Source: Hahellaceae bacterium
GTDB lineage: Bacteria > Pseudomonadota > Gammaproteobacteria > Pseudomonadales > Oleiphilaceae
Reading direction: 5' to 3'
DNA length: 64,000 nucleotides
Assembly: GCA_024234575.1 (NCBI GenBank)
Contig: JACKOB010000002.1
Coordinates: 868,001-932,000 of the forward strand
Part shown: positions 38,565-48,137 of the stretch, one piece after another
Numbering within the stretch: position 1 is the stretch's first letter
Layout of the letters: each line of letters begins with the position of its first letter
Notes under the pieces: generated by a model
Seen by the model: only the letters and a program-made list of their open reading frames with translations
What the model was told of the DNA's origin: nothing
The model's database searches: none
Program-made: the position numbers and the translations under genes

Positions 38565-38700
38565 GGGAAAGCTCCAGAGAACCTTCCATGAATGATCAGG
38601 ACTAGGTTCGTAGACCACCACACAGGCATAAACGGGCAGCTATGCTGTGCTTGCGTAATACACTGTTAACTGGCATGTCTGACATCTTTGGTCCTGATTA
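38565..38700 (-). ncRNA. Candidate structured small RNA, unclassified
   Basis: Nested complementarity is visible. A 10-bp closing stem pairs TGATCAGGAC (38593-38602) with GTCCTGATTA (38691-38700), with one G-U. Inside, CACAGGCATA (38621-38630) pairs with TATGCTGTG (38641-38649) with one bulge and a 10-base loop, and a small ATGTC/GACAT stem is also present. A strong minus-strand terminator follows at 38526-38564, so the likely RNA is about 150-180 nt on the minus strand. The promoter is not clear. It did not match 6S, 4.5S, tmRNA or riboswitch signatures that I know. Orientation and existence are inference. Confidence 0.35.
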
Positions 38701-38894
38701 ATAACCTAGCGATTGACACCAGGCTGATCAAAATAAATGCTATTGGGTAATGTTGCTCAGCCCAACTGTAACGATTGCTGACAGCAATAATTTCTCTTTT
38801 TGTGTCAACTCAGCTGAGTCTAATCCGAGGATAGAATATTTCAATATAATTTTAATTAATTTGATTGTCGCTGAAGGGGAATCACTACCAGGCG

Positions 38895-39380
38895 TTAGAC
38901 GCCATGGTGCAGGCGGTTCCACGTTTTATGCAAGATCAATGCGTCGTTATCCGCTCTATGGGTTTTTATTTCAGACTCAATGACGACGGACTCGCGGGTA
39001 CTTTGCCAGGCTTGTGCGCGAGTCTTGTTCAGTAGAACCGAAATGCTTTCCAGCTGGAAACGAGGTTTGATTTTGGCTGCACGGTATAACCGGTACAGCC
39101 AGAAGCTGTCGAATGTCCACGCATCGCAATAGACGATATCAGGTAAGTGTTGGTTAAGGCTTTCTGCAACTTCGCTAATTTCTAAACCATGCTCAATCAG
39201 CGTTTCTCTGGCAATACCATGAATCTCTTGTGCTTGCTCGGACCAGTCCAGCCAAAGGACATGAGGTTTAATGAGCCAGCTAGAGGTTTCACCTTCGGGA
39301 GAACAAACGCCTACCTCAATCGGATAACTTGATATCAGGTCGAGACTAGAGGCTTCAAAGTCTATAAAAGTAGGAGTCAC
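38895..39380 (-). CDS. DEDDh-type 3'-5' exonuclease-like protein
   Basis: Cytoplasmic protein of 161 residues with the RNase T/DnaQ exonuclease layout: Exo I FIDFEASS (D and E), an Exo II-like segment around YCDAWTFDSFWL, and Exo III HRADNDA (H-x4-D). It is shorter than RNase T or DnaQ epsilon and has no partner domain. The nucleic-acid substrate cannot be told. It stands alone, upstream of the structured intergenic region. Confidence 0.75.
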   Translation of the reverse strand: MTPTFIDFEASSLDLISSYPIEVGVCSPEGETSSWLIKPHVLWLDWSEQAQEIHGIARETLIEHGLEISEVAESLNQHLPDIVYCDAWTFDSFWLYRLYRAAKIKPRFQLESISVLLNKTRAQAWQSTRESVVIESEIKTHRADNDALILHKTWNRLHHGV

Positions 39381-39535
39381 AGGTATTTAGTAGCGTCTCA
39401 GGATATGGGTGCGAGTTGAAAGTTGGCGTTTGCACAGTATAGACAATATTGTGACGGCTGTATGAAATTCAATGGGCGCTGTCCAAAAAAGCTACCCGGA
39501 TTGAGTTTCGATAGCTCCTGGACAGCGCCTGAGCG

Positions 39536-40228
39536 TTATCTATTCGGAATCATTCTGGAAATAGACGAAGAGGAAGGGCCGGATAACGGTGTATAAATCA
39601 GCTCGTTGCCGGTGACTTCAGGGAAGTAAACCACCATTTGCGCCTGATCATCAAGTTGGCGGTGATAAATCACCGTTAGTAAGCCGGGTCTTTCATCGGC
39701 CAAATATTTGATGGTCTCCCGATGTTTATCCTGAGCTAGATTAATGCGTACGGCTTCGCTGGTTTTATCAAACTTCTCTGAGGAAAACAGCATCTCGGTA
39801 ACGTATTTGCGTAACTTTTGAAACTCTGGCGCCCGAGGGCTTTCTGCCAGCTCTTCCGCGACGGTTACTGTGCGCGCTGTGGCGCTTGCAGAGTGGTCAG
39901 ATGCATCCATCGCCTGGGTGATAGAGATGCCTGCGGCTGTTGGTGGTAGCTGGTCGAGATCGTTGGCGGACGATGCCAGCTGGTTTTGTCCATCCTCTGT
40001 CCACTTGTTGATGCCTGTGCCTAATCCAATCCAGCCAACGGCGCTGGCGAGCAATAAAAAGCCATAGAAACGGTGGTAAGGAATTTCACGGTGCGACTGA
40101 TCTTTTACCACGCGCTCGGGTTGTGATTTGAGTAACAAAGAGCCAAAAGTCGCTGTTATTAGCGCCATGGCGAGAAAACAAATGGGTAATACCCACTGCA
40201 AGACGATGGATGAAGCCATGTCGTCCAC
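39536..40228 (-). CDS. Unrecognised membrane protein, 230 residues
   Basis: No family is recognised. The frame opens at an ATG (40243) without a ribosome site. The GTG at 40228 has GAGGGG seven bases upstream and is preferred; an ATG at 40219 is also possible. Two membrane helices near the N terminus (about 8-30 and 55-75) are followed by an acidic linker and a soluble C-terminal region (about 130-230) with a mixed fold (GLLTVIYHRQLDDQAQMVVYF). It is divergent from the third hybrid kinase gene. Confidence 0.6.
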   Translation of the reverse strand: MDDMASSIVLQWVLPICFLAMALITATFGSLLLKSQPERVVKDQSHREIPYHRFYGFLLLASAVGWIGLGTGINKWTEDGQNQLASSANDLDQLPPTAAGISITQAMDASDHSASATARTVTVAEELAESPRAPEFQKLRKYVTEMLFSSEKFDKTSEAVRINLAQDKHRETIKYLADERPGLLTVIYHRQLDDQAQMVVYFPEVTGNELIYTPLSGPSSSSISRMIPNR

Positions 40229-40564
40229 GAGTTTGCCCCTCATTCAAGAGTTAAAATTGTTGTAATTTTTACGTTCGCTGAATAAATGTACAGCACCTGA
40301 TTAGTAAATATCAAGCCAATAAACAAAACTGTGGTGTGCGTCACGTATTTAAGTTTGTTTCATGATGTTGCAAAAATTTACAATTCAACTCCAAATATCT
40401 TTCGAATAAATCAGCGGTTGTAGGGGATACGGGTAACCGTTTATTTCATTGCAGTAAATGCGAAAGAGTAGTGGATTGGCGCTGCGGTGGGGTTGGGTGT
40501 ATAGAGCTTGTTGTTATCCCGAGTAGTGGTCAGTTGAGCGCTCTATGCCCGAGGTCATATCAGC
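40229..40564. other. Divergent intergenic region with a possible CRP/Vfr-type site
   Basis: About 335 bases without a gene. TGTGG-TGTGCG-TCACG at 40330-40345 matches the CRP consensus TGTGA-N6-TCACA at 8 of 10 positions and could serve either flanking gene. Nothing else is recognised. Confidence 0.35.
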
Positions 40565-43420
40565 ATGCAAAAAGACACTGCATCTTCAGCCATCCATCTC
40601 GCAAACAGAAGAGAACAGGATGGTGTACAACATCAGCGGACACTGGTGCTTCGGATCGCGTATTGCCTAACGATCTTTTTCCTTTTCATACTCGTGCTAA
40701 GCCAGGTGGTATCGGCCAGTATGCACCCAGCTTTGGCGGCTTATATCCCCTGCCTGATTGCCTTGGTCGCTATAAAGGCAGGTGTACTTAATATCGCAAG
40801 AGTTTGCCTGTTCGCGAGTGCTCTAGCACTTGCTGGCGTTTTGCCTGGTTATTTCGACGATCAGCGCTCGGCACTTATTCTCCTGGCGGCTTGTGTACCT
40901 TTGCCGTTTCTGTTGTTTACCCGTGCGGAACGTCATCTGCGTGTTGTTGCGCAAGTGGCAATCCTTTTGGTCACTTTAGTTACTCAGTATGCTGCCTGCA
41001 CACCTGCTTCGTTACAGACTGGTGGCTTAACTGATGTGTTGGGAATATGTGCCGCACATCTTTCTTTGGCTATCCAGTTGTTTGGATTGTTTGCATTGGC
41101 GCTGTTTGTGCATTTGCTGGCACGAAAATTTGAAAGCGTATCGGCCTCTCTTTATCGCAGTGAACAGAAGATTGAGGCGGTGATTACATCGATGAACGAC
41201 GTTGTTTTCGAAATTAATAACGATTACAAAATCCTGAATATCTGGGCGGGAGATGAAAGCAATCTACCCCAGCCGCGCGCAGTTTTTGAAAACGCAGATG
41301 TCAGCAATATCTTACCTGAAAGTCTATTTAAGCAGTTTCGAGGCTATGTAGATCTGGCTATCGCCAGTGGCCGTGAGCAAAGATTCGAATATATTTCTCC
41401 TGCCAATCAGCGGTTTTATGAGGCTTGTGTTAAGCGGTTATCTTTTTTGCCCACTGAAGAGCCGAGAGTAGCGGTGTCTCTACGGGATATCTCGGACCAG
41501 CAGGAGGCTCGCAAGCACCTGCAGATTCAGAATTGCTTTGTTGAAAAACACTGGGATTCCGTTATCTATACTGATTTGGCTGGAGATGTAAGCTTTGCCA
41601 ATGAAGTTACTTATCGTCAAAACCGGCTCAAGCCAAACTCTTTAAATGGGCAACACATCAGTTTCTTATTGGCCGACAAAAAATATCTTGTCGATTTAAT
41701 ACTGACAGAATTGAAGAAACAGCAAAGCTGGCGCGGTGAAACCACGCTTACTCGGGGTGATGGCGAAACAGTTCGCATCACATTAGCGGTAATGATTCTC
41801 CACAATGAAGCGAAAGAGCCTTTCGCGCTAGCCTGGAGTATGCGTGATATTACGGCGATGAAGCAGGCCGAGAGAAAACTGCGCCTAAGCGAAAAACGGT
41901 TTAAAAGCATGGCGGTAAATGCGCCGGGTATTATCTACGAGTGGTATGCCCTGCGTGACGGCAGTGAGTGGGGGTTTAACTATCTCAGCCCGAGAATTGA
42001 AGAAATATTAGGCCTTGATCCGGGTAAATGTCAGGCAGATGTTAATGAAATGATGCAGTACTTACACCCGGAAGATGTGGCAGATTTTGTTGATTCTGTG
42101 AATGAAGTGACTCGCAACCTGAGTGGTTGGAACCACGTTTCCCGGTTGATTTTGCCCGGGAATGATGTGCGTTGGATGCGAGGAATTTCTACCCCTATTG
42201 ACTGTGATGACAAGCGAGTGGTTTTTCATGGAATCTTAATGGATATCACCCAGCAGGTGGTGTCCCAGGACGAGCTGCTAAAAGCTAAAGAGCGTGCAGA
42301 AGAGGCAATCCAGGAAAAATCTAATTTCCTCTCTACCATGAGCCATGAAATTCGTACGCCGTTGAATGCAGTTATCGGTTTATCGCATTTATTACTGCAG
42401 GAAGAGCCTCATCAAGAGCAGATAGAGAACCTGAGAACCCTTAAGTTCTCGGCAGAAAGTTTATTGGGGTTAATAAACGATATATTGGATTTCAGTAAAA
42501 TCGAGGCTGGTAAAATCGCACTCGAAAAGATTCCGGTGAATATGCGTGAATTGGTAAAGGGTATTGTTTCATCCCTTGAGTTTCAGGCCCATGATAAAGG
42601 CATTGATTTGCGCACTGTGATCGATCCGGCACTGCCAGAGCAGATTTTAGGAGACCCCCTGCGGCTCTCTCAGGTACTGAATAATTTAATCAGTAACGCC
42701 ATAAAGTTTACTGATGAAGGGTTTGTCGAAGTGAAGCTGGCAGTGCGGGATTCGCCCGCCAACAAAGTTGCTATCGAATTCAGTGTGAAGGACTCGGGTA
42801 TTGGAATTGAGCGTGATAAGCAGGAAGCGATTTTCGAGTTTTTTAACCAGGCGGATAACTCGGTTACACGTCGATACGGCGGTACAGGGCTTGGATTAGC
42901 AATCACGCGTGGTATTTTGCAGCTCTATGGCAGCGAAATAAAACTCAGTAGCGCCCCAGAAAATGGCTCTGTTTTTAGTTTTATTGTGGAATTTCCAGTT
43001 GCCTTAAATGCTTCAGCGCCAGTACTGCCCGAATCAATCAACGACAATCTTCAAGGGTGTCGGATTCTGTTAGTGGAAGATAATCGCGTGAATGTCATGG
43101 TGGCCAGCAAGCTTCTAAATAGCTGGGGAGCACGCATTGATGTTGCAAGTGATGGTCTTGCAGCCATTCAGCTTGTTCAGGAAAACGACTACGATCTCGT
43201 GCTGATGGATATTCAGATGCCGGTTATGGATGGTTATGAGGCAACGTTGGCGATTAGGCAGTTACAGGGGAAATATAGCCGCCTGCCCATCATTGCACTG
43301 ACGGCAACAGTGATGGAGGAAGTGCAACGACGAACCAAGGAAGTGGGTCTGGATGGCATCCTCAGTAAACCGATAAAGCCTGGTGAATTGCGCAGCCAGC
43401 TGGTGCGGTATATTCAATAG
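40565..43420 (+). CDS. Hybrid sensor histidine kinase with PAS domains and one receiver
   Basis: Inner-membrane kinase of 951 residues. The N terminus has about six hydrophobic segments (28-190), then about three PAS/PAC units (about 205-320, 325-440 and 445-575), HisKA with acceptor H594 (STMSHEIRTPLNAVIG), HATPase (DSGIGI, GGTGLGL) and a C-terminal receiver with acceptor D882 (LVLMDIQMPVMDG). There is no HPt domain, so it needs an external HPt protein to pass phosphate on; the two other hybrid kinases in this region carry HPt domains. The ATG has GAGG about ten bases before it. Confidence 0.92.
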   Translation: MQKDTASSAIHLANRREQDGVQHQRTLVLRIAYCLTIFFLFILVLSQVVSASMHPALAAYIPCLIALVAIKAGVLNIARVCLFASALALAGVLPGYFDDQRSALILLAACVPLPFLLFTRAERHLRVVAQVAILLVTLVTQYAACTPASLQTGGLTDVLGICAAHLSLAIQLFGLFALALFVHLLARKFESVSASLYRSEQKIEAVITSMNDVVFEINNDYKILNIWAGDESNLPQPRAVFENADVSNILPESLFKQFRGYVDLAIASGREQRFEYISPANQRFYEACVKRLSFLPTEEPRVAVSLRDISDQQEARKHLQIQNCFVEKHWDSVIYTDLAGDVSFANEVTYRQNRLKPNSLNGQHISFLLADKKYLVDLILTELKKQQSWRGETTLTRGDGETVRITLAVMILHNEAKEPFALAWSMRDITAMKQAERKLRLSEKRFKSMAVNAPGIIYEWYALRDGSEWGFNYLSPRIEEILGLDPGKCQADVNEMMQYLHPEDVADFVDSVNEVTRNLSGWNHVSRLILPGNDVRWMRGISTPIDCDDKRVVFHGILMDITQQVVSQDELLKAKERAEEAIQEKSNFLSTMSHEIRTPLNAVIGLSHLLLQEEPHQEQIENLRTLKFSAESLLGLINDILDFSKIEAGKIALEKIPVNMRELVKGIVSSLEFQAHDKGIDLRTVIDPALPEQILGDPLRLSQVLNNLISNAIKFTDEGFVEVKLAVRDSPANKVAIEFSVKDSGIGIERDKQEAIFEFFNQADNSVTRRYGGTGLGLAITRGILQLYGSEIKLSSAPENGSVFSFIVEFPVALNASAPVLPESINDNLQGCRILLVEDNRVNVMVASKLLNSWGARIDVASDGLAAIQLVQENDYDLVLMDIQMPVMDGYEATLAIRQLQGKYSRLPIIALTATVMEEVQRRTKEVGLDGILSKPIKPGELRSQLVRYIQ

Positions 43421-43509
43421 TTTCCTGCGCCAGTGTCAGGCAGGTGATGTATTCGATTTTGGGAATGCCAGCCTATGGCATACAATAAGAGCGTATCTTA
43501 ACTATTTAC

Positions 43510-43534
43510 TCAGACTAACACTGAGTCTGATTTT
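43510..43534 (+). terminator. Hairpin upstream of queC, terminator or leader element
   Basis: TCAGACT pairs with AGTCTGA around a 7-base loop and is followed by TTTTA. An alternative pairing CTCAG/CTGAG overlaps it. It lies 90 bases after the kinase stop and about 27 bases before the queC start. It probably ends the kinase transcript, but a leader role for queC cannot be excluded. No preQ1 riboswitch consensus was recognised. Confidence 0.4.
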
Positions 43535-43560
43535 ACTGTCGCTCTAAGGGTTCTTTTGCT

Positions 43561-44247
43561 GTGCAATCTAAAGAAAAAGTAGTGGTTATCTATTCGGGTG
43601 GAATGGACTCTTTCACCTTGCTGCACCAAGCTATTGAGGGCGGTGCTCGCGTCTATGCACTGTCATTTAATTACGGGCAAAGACATAGCAAAGAACTGCA
43701 TTATGCGCAGAAAGTGTGTGATGAGCTGGGGTTGCCGCACAAAATTGTGGATATCACCGCGATTAACCAGTTACTGCTTGGCTCTTCACTAACCGATGAT
43801 ATCGAGGTGGCAGAAGGGCACTATGAAGAAGAGAGCATGAAGTCAACGGTGGTACCTAACCGGAATATGATTATGCTTTCACTGGCTGTGGGTTACGCCG
43901 TTTCAATTGGCGCGAACGCCGTCTATTACGGTGCTCATGGCGGTGATCATGCCATCTACCCTGATTGCCGGCCAGAGTTTGTCAAACGGATGGATGCGGT
44001 ATCAGCGGTTGCCAACTACGAGCCGGTGGCAATTCGCGCGCCATTTTTAAACAGTTCGAAAACAGAGATATTAGGTGAAGGGCTTAAACTGGGCCTGAAC
44101 TACGCCAAAACCTGGACCTGTTACAACGGCCGAGAGCGCGCTTGTGGTCGTTGCGGCTCTTGCAATGAGCGGCTGGAAGCTTTTGCCGCTTTTAATCTGC
44201 GAGACCCCTTACCTTACGAAAAAAATGCCGAGAACGCTCCCTCGTGA
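43561..44247 (+). CDS. queC: 7-cyano-7-deazaguanine synthase QueC
   Basis: Converts 7-carboxy-7-deazaguanine to preQ0 using ATP and ammonia, in queuosine synthesis. The 228 residues show the ATP pyrophosphatase loop SGGMDS near the N terminus, [30 protein letters not shown], and the C-terminal zinc site CGRCGSC. The start is GTG. queE follows 10 bases downstream, a typical queuosine pair. Confidence 0.97.
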   Translation: MQSKEKVVVIYSGGMDSFTLLHQAIEGGARVYALSFNYGQRHSKELHYAQKVCDELGLPHKIVDITAINQLLLGSSLTDDIEVAEGHYEEESMKSTVVPNRNMIMLSLAVGYAVSIGANAVYYGAHGGDHAIYPDCRPEFVKRMDAVSAVANYEPVAIRAPFLNSSKTEILGEGLKLGLNYAKTWTCYNGRERACGRCGSCNERLEAFAAFNLRDPLPYEKNAENAPS

Positions 44248-44257
44248 GATATCAAGC

Positions 44258-44962
44258 ATGAGCTATAAAGTCAAAGAGATGTTCTACTCGCTGCAAGGTG
44301 AAGGTGCTCGTGCGGGCAGAGCAGCTGTTTTTTGTCGGTTTTCAAAGTGTAATCTTTGGAATGGCCGCGAGATAGATCGGGCAAAGGCGGTGTGTAACTT
44401 TTGTGATACCGATATTCTTGGCACTGATGGTCAAAATGGTGGTGTTTTTGAGGGTGCCGACATGCTTGCTGAACGTATAAGCGAAATGTGGCTGACCCAT
44501 CAGGCAGGTTCTGCAGAAGAAATAAAGCTGCAAACTGCGGATCAGTTAAAAGCTAGGCCTTATGTGATTTTTACAGGTGGTGAGCCACTTCTTCAACTGG
44601 ACTCATCCCTGGTTAATGCGATGCATCAGAAGGGTTTTGAAGTGGCCGTTGAAACTAATGGCACTTTGCCTTTGGTGCCGGGCATTGATTGGGTATGTTT
44701 GAGCCCGAAAGGCGTATCAACGGTCGTGATTAATCGCTGCGACGAATTGAAGCTGGTCTACCCCCAATCCGATATCCAGCCTGAGGATTGTGTTGGTTTT
44801 GACGCCAAGTATTATTTCTTATCGCCCATGGCTTCGGTAAATCAACGTCAGGGCCCGGATGCCACGAAAGATAGCAATACCCGCAAAGCTTTGGCGTATT
44901 GTCTTGCCAACCCTCAATGGCGGCTTACCATTCAGCTACATAAGCTGCTGGGCATCGATTAG
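44258..44962 (+). CDS. queE: 7-carboxy-7-deazaguanine synthase QueE
   Basis: Radical SAM enzyme that makes 7-carboxy-7-deazaguanine from 6-carboxytetrahydropterin. The frame opens at 44144 inside queC, but the conserved protein starts MSYKVKEMFYSLQGEG at 44258, giving 234 residues. The cluster motif is the long CX14CX2C form (KCNLWNGRE to CNFCDTD), a form known for QueE of the Burkholderia type rather than the usual CX3CX2C. TGGEPLLQLD is the SAM GGE motif. Its stop overlaps the convergent oxidoreductase gene by four bases. Confidence 0.95.
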   Translation: MSYKVKEMFYSLQGEGARAGRAAVFCRFSKCNLWNGREIDRAKAVCNFCDTDILGTDGQNGGVFEGADMLAERISEMWLTHQAGSAEEIKLQTADQLKARPYVIFTGGEPLLQLDSSLVNAMHQKGFEVAVETNGTLPLVPGIDWVCLSPKGVSTVVINRCDELKLVYPQSDIQPEDCVGFDAKYYFLSPMASVNQRQGPDATKDSNTRKALAYCLANPQWRLTIQLHKLLGID

Positions 44963-47268
44963 CCGCTGGTAACCCGTTCGACCACAACTTCAATACCGTT
45001 CAACACCGAGGTGCCACTGAGCGCATCAATAAGGTTGTGGTCTGTTATATCATTCATGCTTTCGCCAGCTTTGGCTTGTGCGATACTGAGTTGCGTTCCT
45101 GTGCGGTTGTGGCCCCAACCGTGGGGCATGCTGACCACGCCGGGCATGATGGCTGGGTCAATCTCAGCGGCTAAAACCAATTCACCAATGGCACTCTTCA
45201 GCTTAACTGCCTGACCTGTCGTAATCTTTAACCTGGTTGCATCTTCAGGGTGCAGCAGAAGTGTGCATCGGTTTTTCCCCTTCACTAGCCTATGGCTGTT
45301 ATGTAGCCATGAATTGTTGCTGCGAATGTCCCGGCGACCGATCAACAGTAATGTTTCGGTTGCCTGTTCTTGCACTTTTGCCGGAGTCTTGTGGTGCAGC
45401 CCGAAATGGCTGTTTAAGCGATTCAGGTCTTTAAGAAAGAGTTTTGGCGCAATGCGTATACGCTTATCCGTGTGATAAATCCGTTCGGGAAGACATGGCT
45501 GTAGTGGCCCAAGATCTAACCCGTGGGGGTGCTGGCGCAAAACGTCGATGCTTAGACCTTTCGACAAATGCTGCGTACTTTCTCCGTACGGCCCCATTGC
45601 AAGCAGTTTGTGTAACGGATGCGAAGCCGGCAGTGCGTTGCACACCGCTTGTGCCAGAGGCTTGATAATTGTGTCAGCGGTTTTCAATCTTGCGCCGTAT
45701 GGGCCGCTTCGCAGCATAAGATCAAGCAAACCATCAATACCCAACTGCTTGATGGACTGATAATGCAGCTCGGCGCCCAATCGGGAAGGCAGGTCTCGGG
45801 CGCTTAGGCGTTTCGTTAATTCGAGAAAAATCTCCCAGTCGTGCTTAGACCCTGCTGGTGCGGTGAAAAGTGCCGGCGAGTATTTGGCAGTATTGCGGAT
45901 ACTCACCATGTTAAAAACAACATCGTAATGAGAGTGTTCGAGCGGTCCGGTCGGTGGCAGAATGATATTGGCGTGCCGGGTAGTTTCGTTCAGATAGAAG
46001 TCGATTGAAACCATAAAGTCTAATGACGCTAAAGCACGGTCCAGCTCTTTCCCATTAGGGCTGGAAAGCACTGGGTTACCGGCAGAAGTAATCATTGCCC
46101 TGATCTTGCCTTTACCCTCTGTCAGTATTTCGTCAGCCATCGTCGCAGAAGGCAGTTCATCAGAGAATTCTGGCAATTTACGCACGCGGCTTCGGTAACG
46201 GTCAAAATGGCCTTGTTGGTTGGTCATGGCACCGAGCTCGACAATATCCACGGCGGGGCGGGTAAACATTACGCCCCCTCGTTTATCGAGCTTTCCCGTA
46301 AGAATATTTAGACAATAGACGAGCCAGGTGGACAAAGTGCCAAACTGTTGGGTGCTGGTGCCCATGCGGCTGTAGATGACCCCTCGATCGGCAGCGGCCA
46401 GCCTTAAAGCCAGGGCTCTGATATCTTTTGCCGCCACACCGGTTGCTGCGGCTACTGACCTGGGTGAATAGGCGGCACAGGCAATCTCCAACAGACCGAT
46501 ATCTTCAAGATAAGGGGAAAGGCGACCAGGGCAAGTCAGCCCCTCTTCAAAAATAACGTTGAGCATTGCCAGCAAAAGCAGAGCATCACTGCCTGGCTTT
46601 ATAAACAGATGTTGGTCTGCAAGGGCGGCAGTTTCAGTGTGGCGTGGATCGATCACGATCACCTTACCACCGCGACGCTGAATGGCTTTTAGTCGCGCTT
46701 TAATGTCCGGCGCTGTCATCAGGCTGCCGTTGGATGCTAAAGGGTTACCCCCGATACAGATAAACAGGTCTGTATGGTCAATATCCGGAATGGGAAATAG
46801 CCCCTGATGGCCAAACATCTTCAGGTTAACCAACATGTGTGGCAGCTGATCGTTTGATGTTGCCGAGAAGCGGTTCTTTGTTTTCAGCGCTTTCAGAAAA
46901 GGTAGCAGTGACAGAATGGATCCGTGGTTGTGGGTATTTGGGTTGCCTGCATAGAATCCAACGGCGTCATTACCGTAGCTGTACTGAATTGATTTGATTT
47001 GTTGCTCGACGGTGTTAAACGCCTCCTTCCATGAAATCTCTTGCCAGCCAGAGCGCGTGCGTTTCATAGGCTGTCGCAGGCGATCAGGGTCTTCATGGAG
47101 GTCTTGTAAAGCAACTGCTTTGGCACAAATATGCCCGCGACTAAGAGGGTCTGAAGGATCGCCTTTTATGGAGACAATTTTGCCTGCGGAAGTTTGTATT
47201 TTCAGGCCGCACATGGCTTCACAAAGATTACAGGTGCGATAATGAGTATTCGTATTATTGTTCTCCAT
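44959..47268 (-). CDS. Molybdopterin-dependent oxidoreductase, 769 residues
   Basis: Member of the DMSO-reductase superfamily. One N-terminal [4Fe-4S] site is CX2CX3CX27C (C13, C16, C20, C48). Cofactor-binding stretches follow (CIGGNPLASNGS, VIDPRHTETAA, YSRMGTSTQQFG), and the C-terminal domain contains HPEDATRLKI and SMPHGWGHNRTG. No Cys is seen at the usual molybdenum-ligand position; SATSNDQ suggests Ser or another ligand. It has no Tat signal, so it is cytoplasmic. The substrate is unknown. GAGGAAGGG precedes the ATG. Confidence 0.88.
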   Translation of the reverse strand: MENNNTNTHYRTCNLCEAMCGLKIQTSAGKIVSIKGDPSDPLSRGHICAKAVALQDLHEDPDRLRQPMKRTRSGWQEISWKEAFNTVEQQIKSIQYSYGNDAVGFYAGNPNTHNHGSILSLLPFLKALKTKNRFSATSNDQLPHMLVNLKMFGHQGLFPIPDIDHTDLFICIGGNPLASNGSLMTAPDIKARLKAIQRRGGKVIVIDPRHTETAALADQHLFIKPGSDALLLLAMLNVIFEEGLTCPGRLSPYLEDIGLLEIACAAYSPRSVAAATGVAAKDIRALALRLAAADRGVIYSRMGTSTQQFGTLSTWLVYCLNILTGKLDKRGGVMFTRPAVDIVELGAMTNQQGHFDRYRSRVRKLPEFSDELPSATMADEILTEGKGKIRAMITSAGNPVLSSPNGKELDRALASLDFMVSIDFYLNETTRHANIILPPTGPLEHSHYDVVFNMVSIRNTAKYSPALFTAPAGSKHDWEIFLELTKRLSARDLPSRLGAELHYQSIKQLGIDGLLDLMLRSGPYGARLKTADTIIKPLAQAVCNALPASHPLHKLLAMGPYGESTQHLSKGLSIDVLRQHPHGLDLGPLQPCLPERIYHTDKRIRIAPKLFLKDLNRLNSHFGLHHKTPAKVQEQATETLLLIGRRDIRSNNSWLHNSHRLVKGKNRCTLLLHPEDATRLKITTGQAVKLKSAIGELVLAAEIDPAIMPGVVSMPHGWGHNRTGTQLSIAQAKAGESMNDITDHNLIDALSGTSVLNGIEVVVERVTSG

Positions 47269-47474
47269 AACCCTTCCTCGGCTGATGTGCTAGGCCACTA
47301 GCATAATCGAGCATTTGCTCTAACATCAACAGGCTTTTACCAGAAAGAGAGAGGTCATATTAATTAAAAAGGTACAGAAATGCTTGAAAGCGCGGCAGGT
47401 TAATGCCCTAACAAGCAAATGTTTGACCATTGCTGTGAAAGGTTTGATCTCGCATGATAGGGGCAATCAGAGAG

Positions 47475-48044
47475 TTATTTTTTGACTGACTCTTCGGTGA
47501 GCACGGTGTTAACCATCAGGTCATCATCAATGTCACCGCCTTCAACAGCGCCGGCTTCTGCAGTTGCCAAGGTTGTCTCTTTAACGGTGGCCGTTTCCTC
47601 AACAATGACATCCCTGATTCTTTTTAGTAATTTCGCTTTGTGCGTCGACTCTGTTAACAACGCGACAACCTTCTGCCCGAAGTGTAATGGCTGAAAAGGT
47701 TTGATCAGGTAATCCGACACACCAGAGCTTAATGCCGTTTTCACTCTTTCAAGTTCAGATGAGCTGGTTACCATTAGAAACGGAAGTGTACGAGTGTCTT
47801 CGCATGCCCGGATAGTTTGCAAGACCTCAAGCCCGGTTTTTTTGGGCATATTCCAGTCGCAAATAACCAGGTCTACAGCATTGGCTTCCAAAAACTTCAG
47901 CCCCTCGGCCCCATCCACCACGCCATGCATAGTGGTAAATCCCATATCCCGTAGATAGGCTTGAAAGACGCCCCGCATAGAGCCTTGGTCGTCCATAATA
48001 ACGATAACTTTACGTTTGATTTTATCCGAAATATCCAAATCCAT
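47475..48044 (-). CDS. CheY-like response regulator with a C-terminal extension
   Basis: The 189 residues have a receiver domain at about 10-130 with acceptor D63 (LVICDWNMPKKTG), conserved Thr/Ser (MVTSSS) and Lys (LIKPFQP). The C-terminal 50 or so residues are Glu/Ala/Thr-rich without a DNA-binding motif. It resembles CheY-type motility or orphan regulators. No kinase gene adjoins it. Output is presumably by protein contact. Confidence 0.88.
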   Translation of the reverse strand: MDLDISDKIKRKVIVIMDDQGSMRGVFQAYLRDMGFTTMHGVVDGAEGLKFLEANAVDLVICDWNMPKKTGLEVLQTIRACEDTRTLPFLMVTSSSELERVKTALSSGVSDYLIKPFQPLHFGQKVVALLTESTHKAKLLKRIRDVIVEETATVKETTLATAEAGAVEGGDIDDDLMVNTVLTEESVKK

Positions 48045-48137
48045 CAGCGTATACCTAGGGGTGATCTCATCGTGTAAGGCTAGTAGAGGTCTATCTATAG
48101 CTCAAGTAGTTGATGAGCAGTTTGTCAGAGATAACAG

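Larger units (their letters stand above)
38504..38894. other. 390-base intergenic region holding a structured RNA candidate
   Basis: No protein gene is supported here. The stretch contains a strong terminator-like hairpin, two further complementary stems and a TTGACA hexamer on the minus strand. A small RNA is proposed separately for part of it. The segment 38760-38894 is AT-rich with no recognised element beyond the -35-like hexamer. Confidence 0.4.

Noticed and set aside
38593..38709. Integron attC-like site (CTAGGTT and AACCTAG plus inner repeats)
   Set aside because: The arms do not nest in the order expected for attC, and no integrase or cassette array is present; a small RNA fits the stems better.
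43421..43560. preQ1 riboswitch before queC
   Set aside because: The leader has a hairpin but no preQ1-I or preQ1-II consensus, and queC is not usually preceded by one in gammaproteobacteria.
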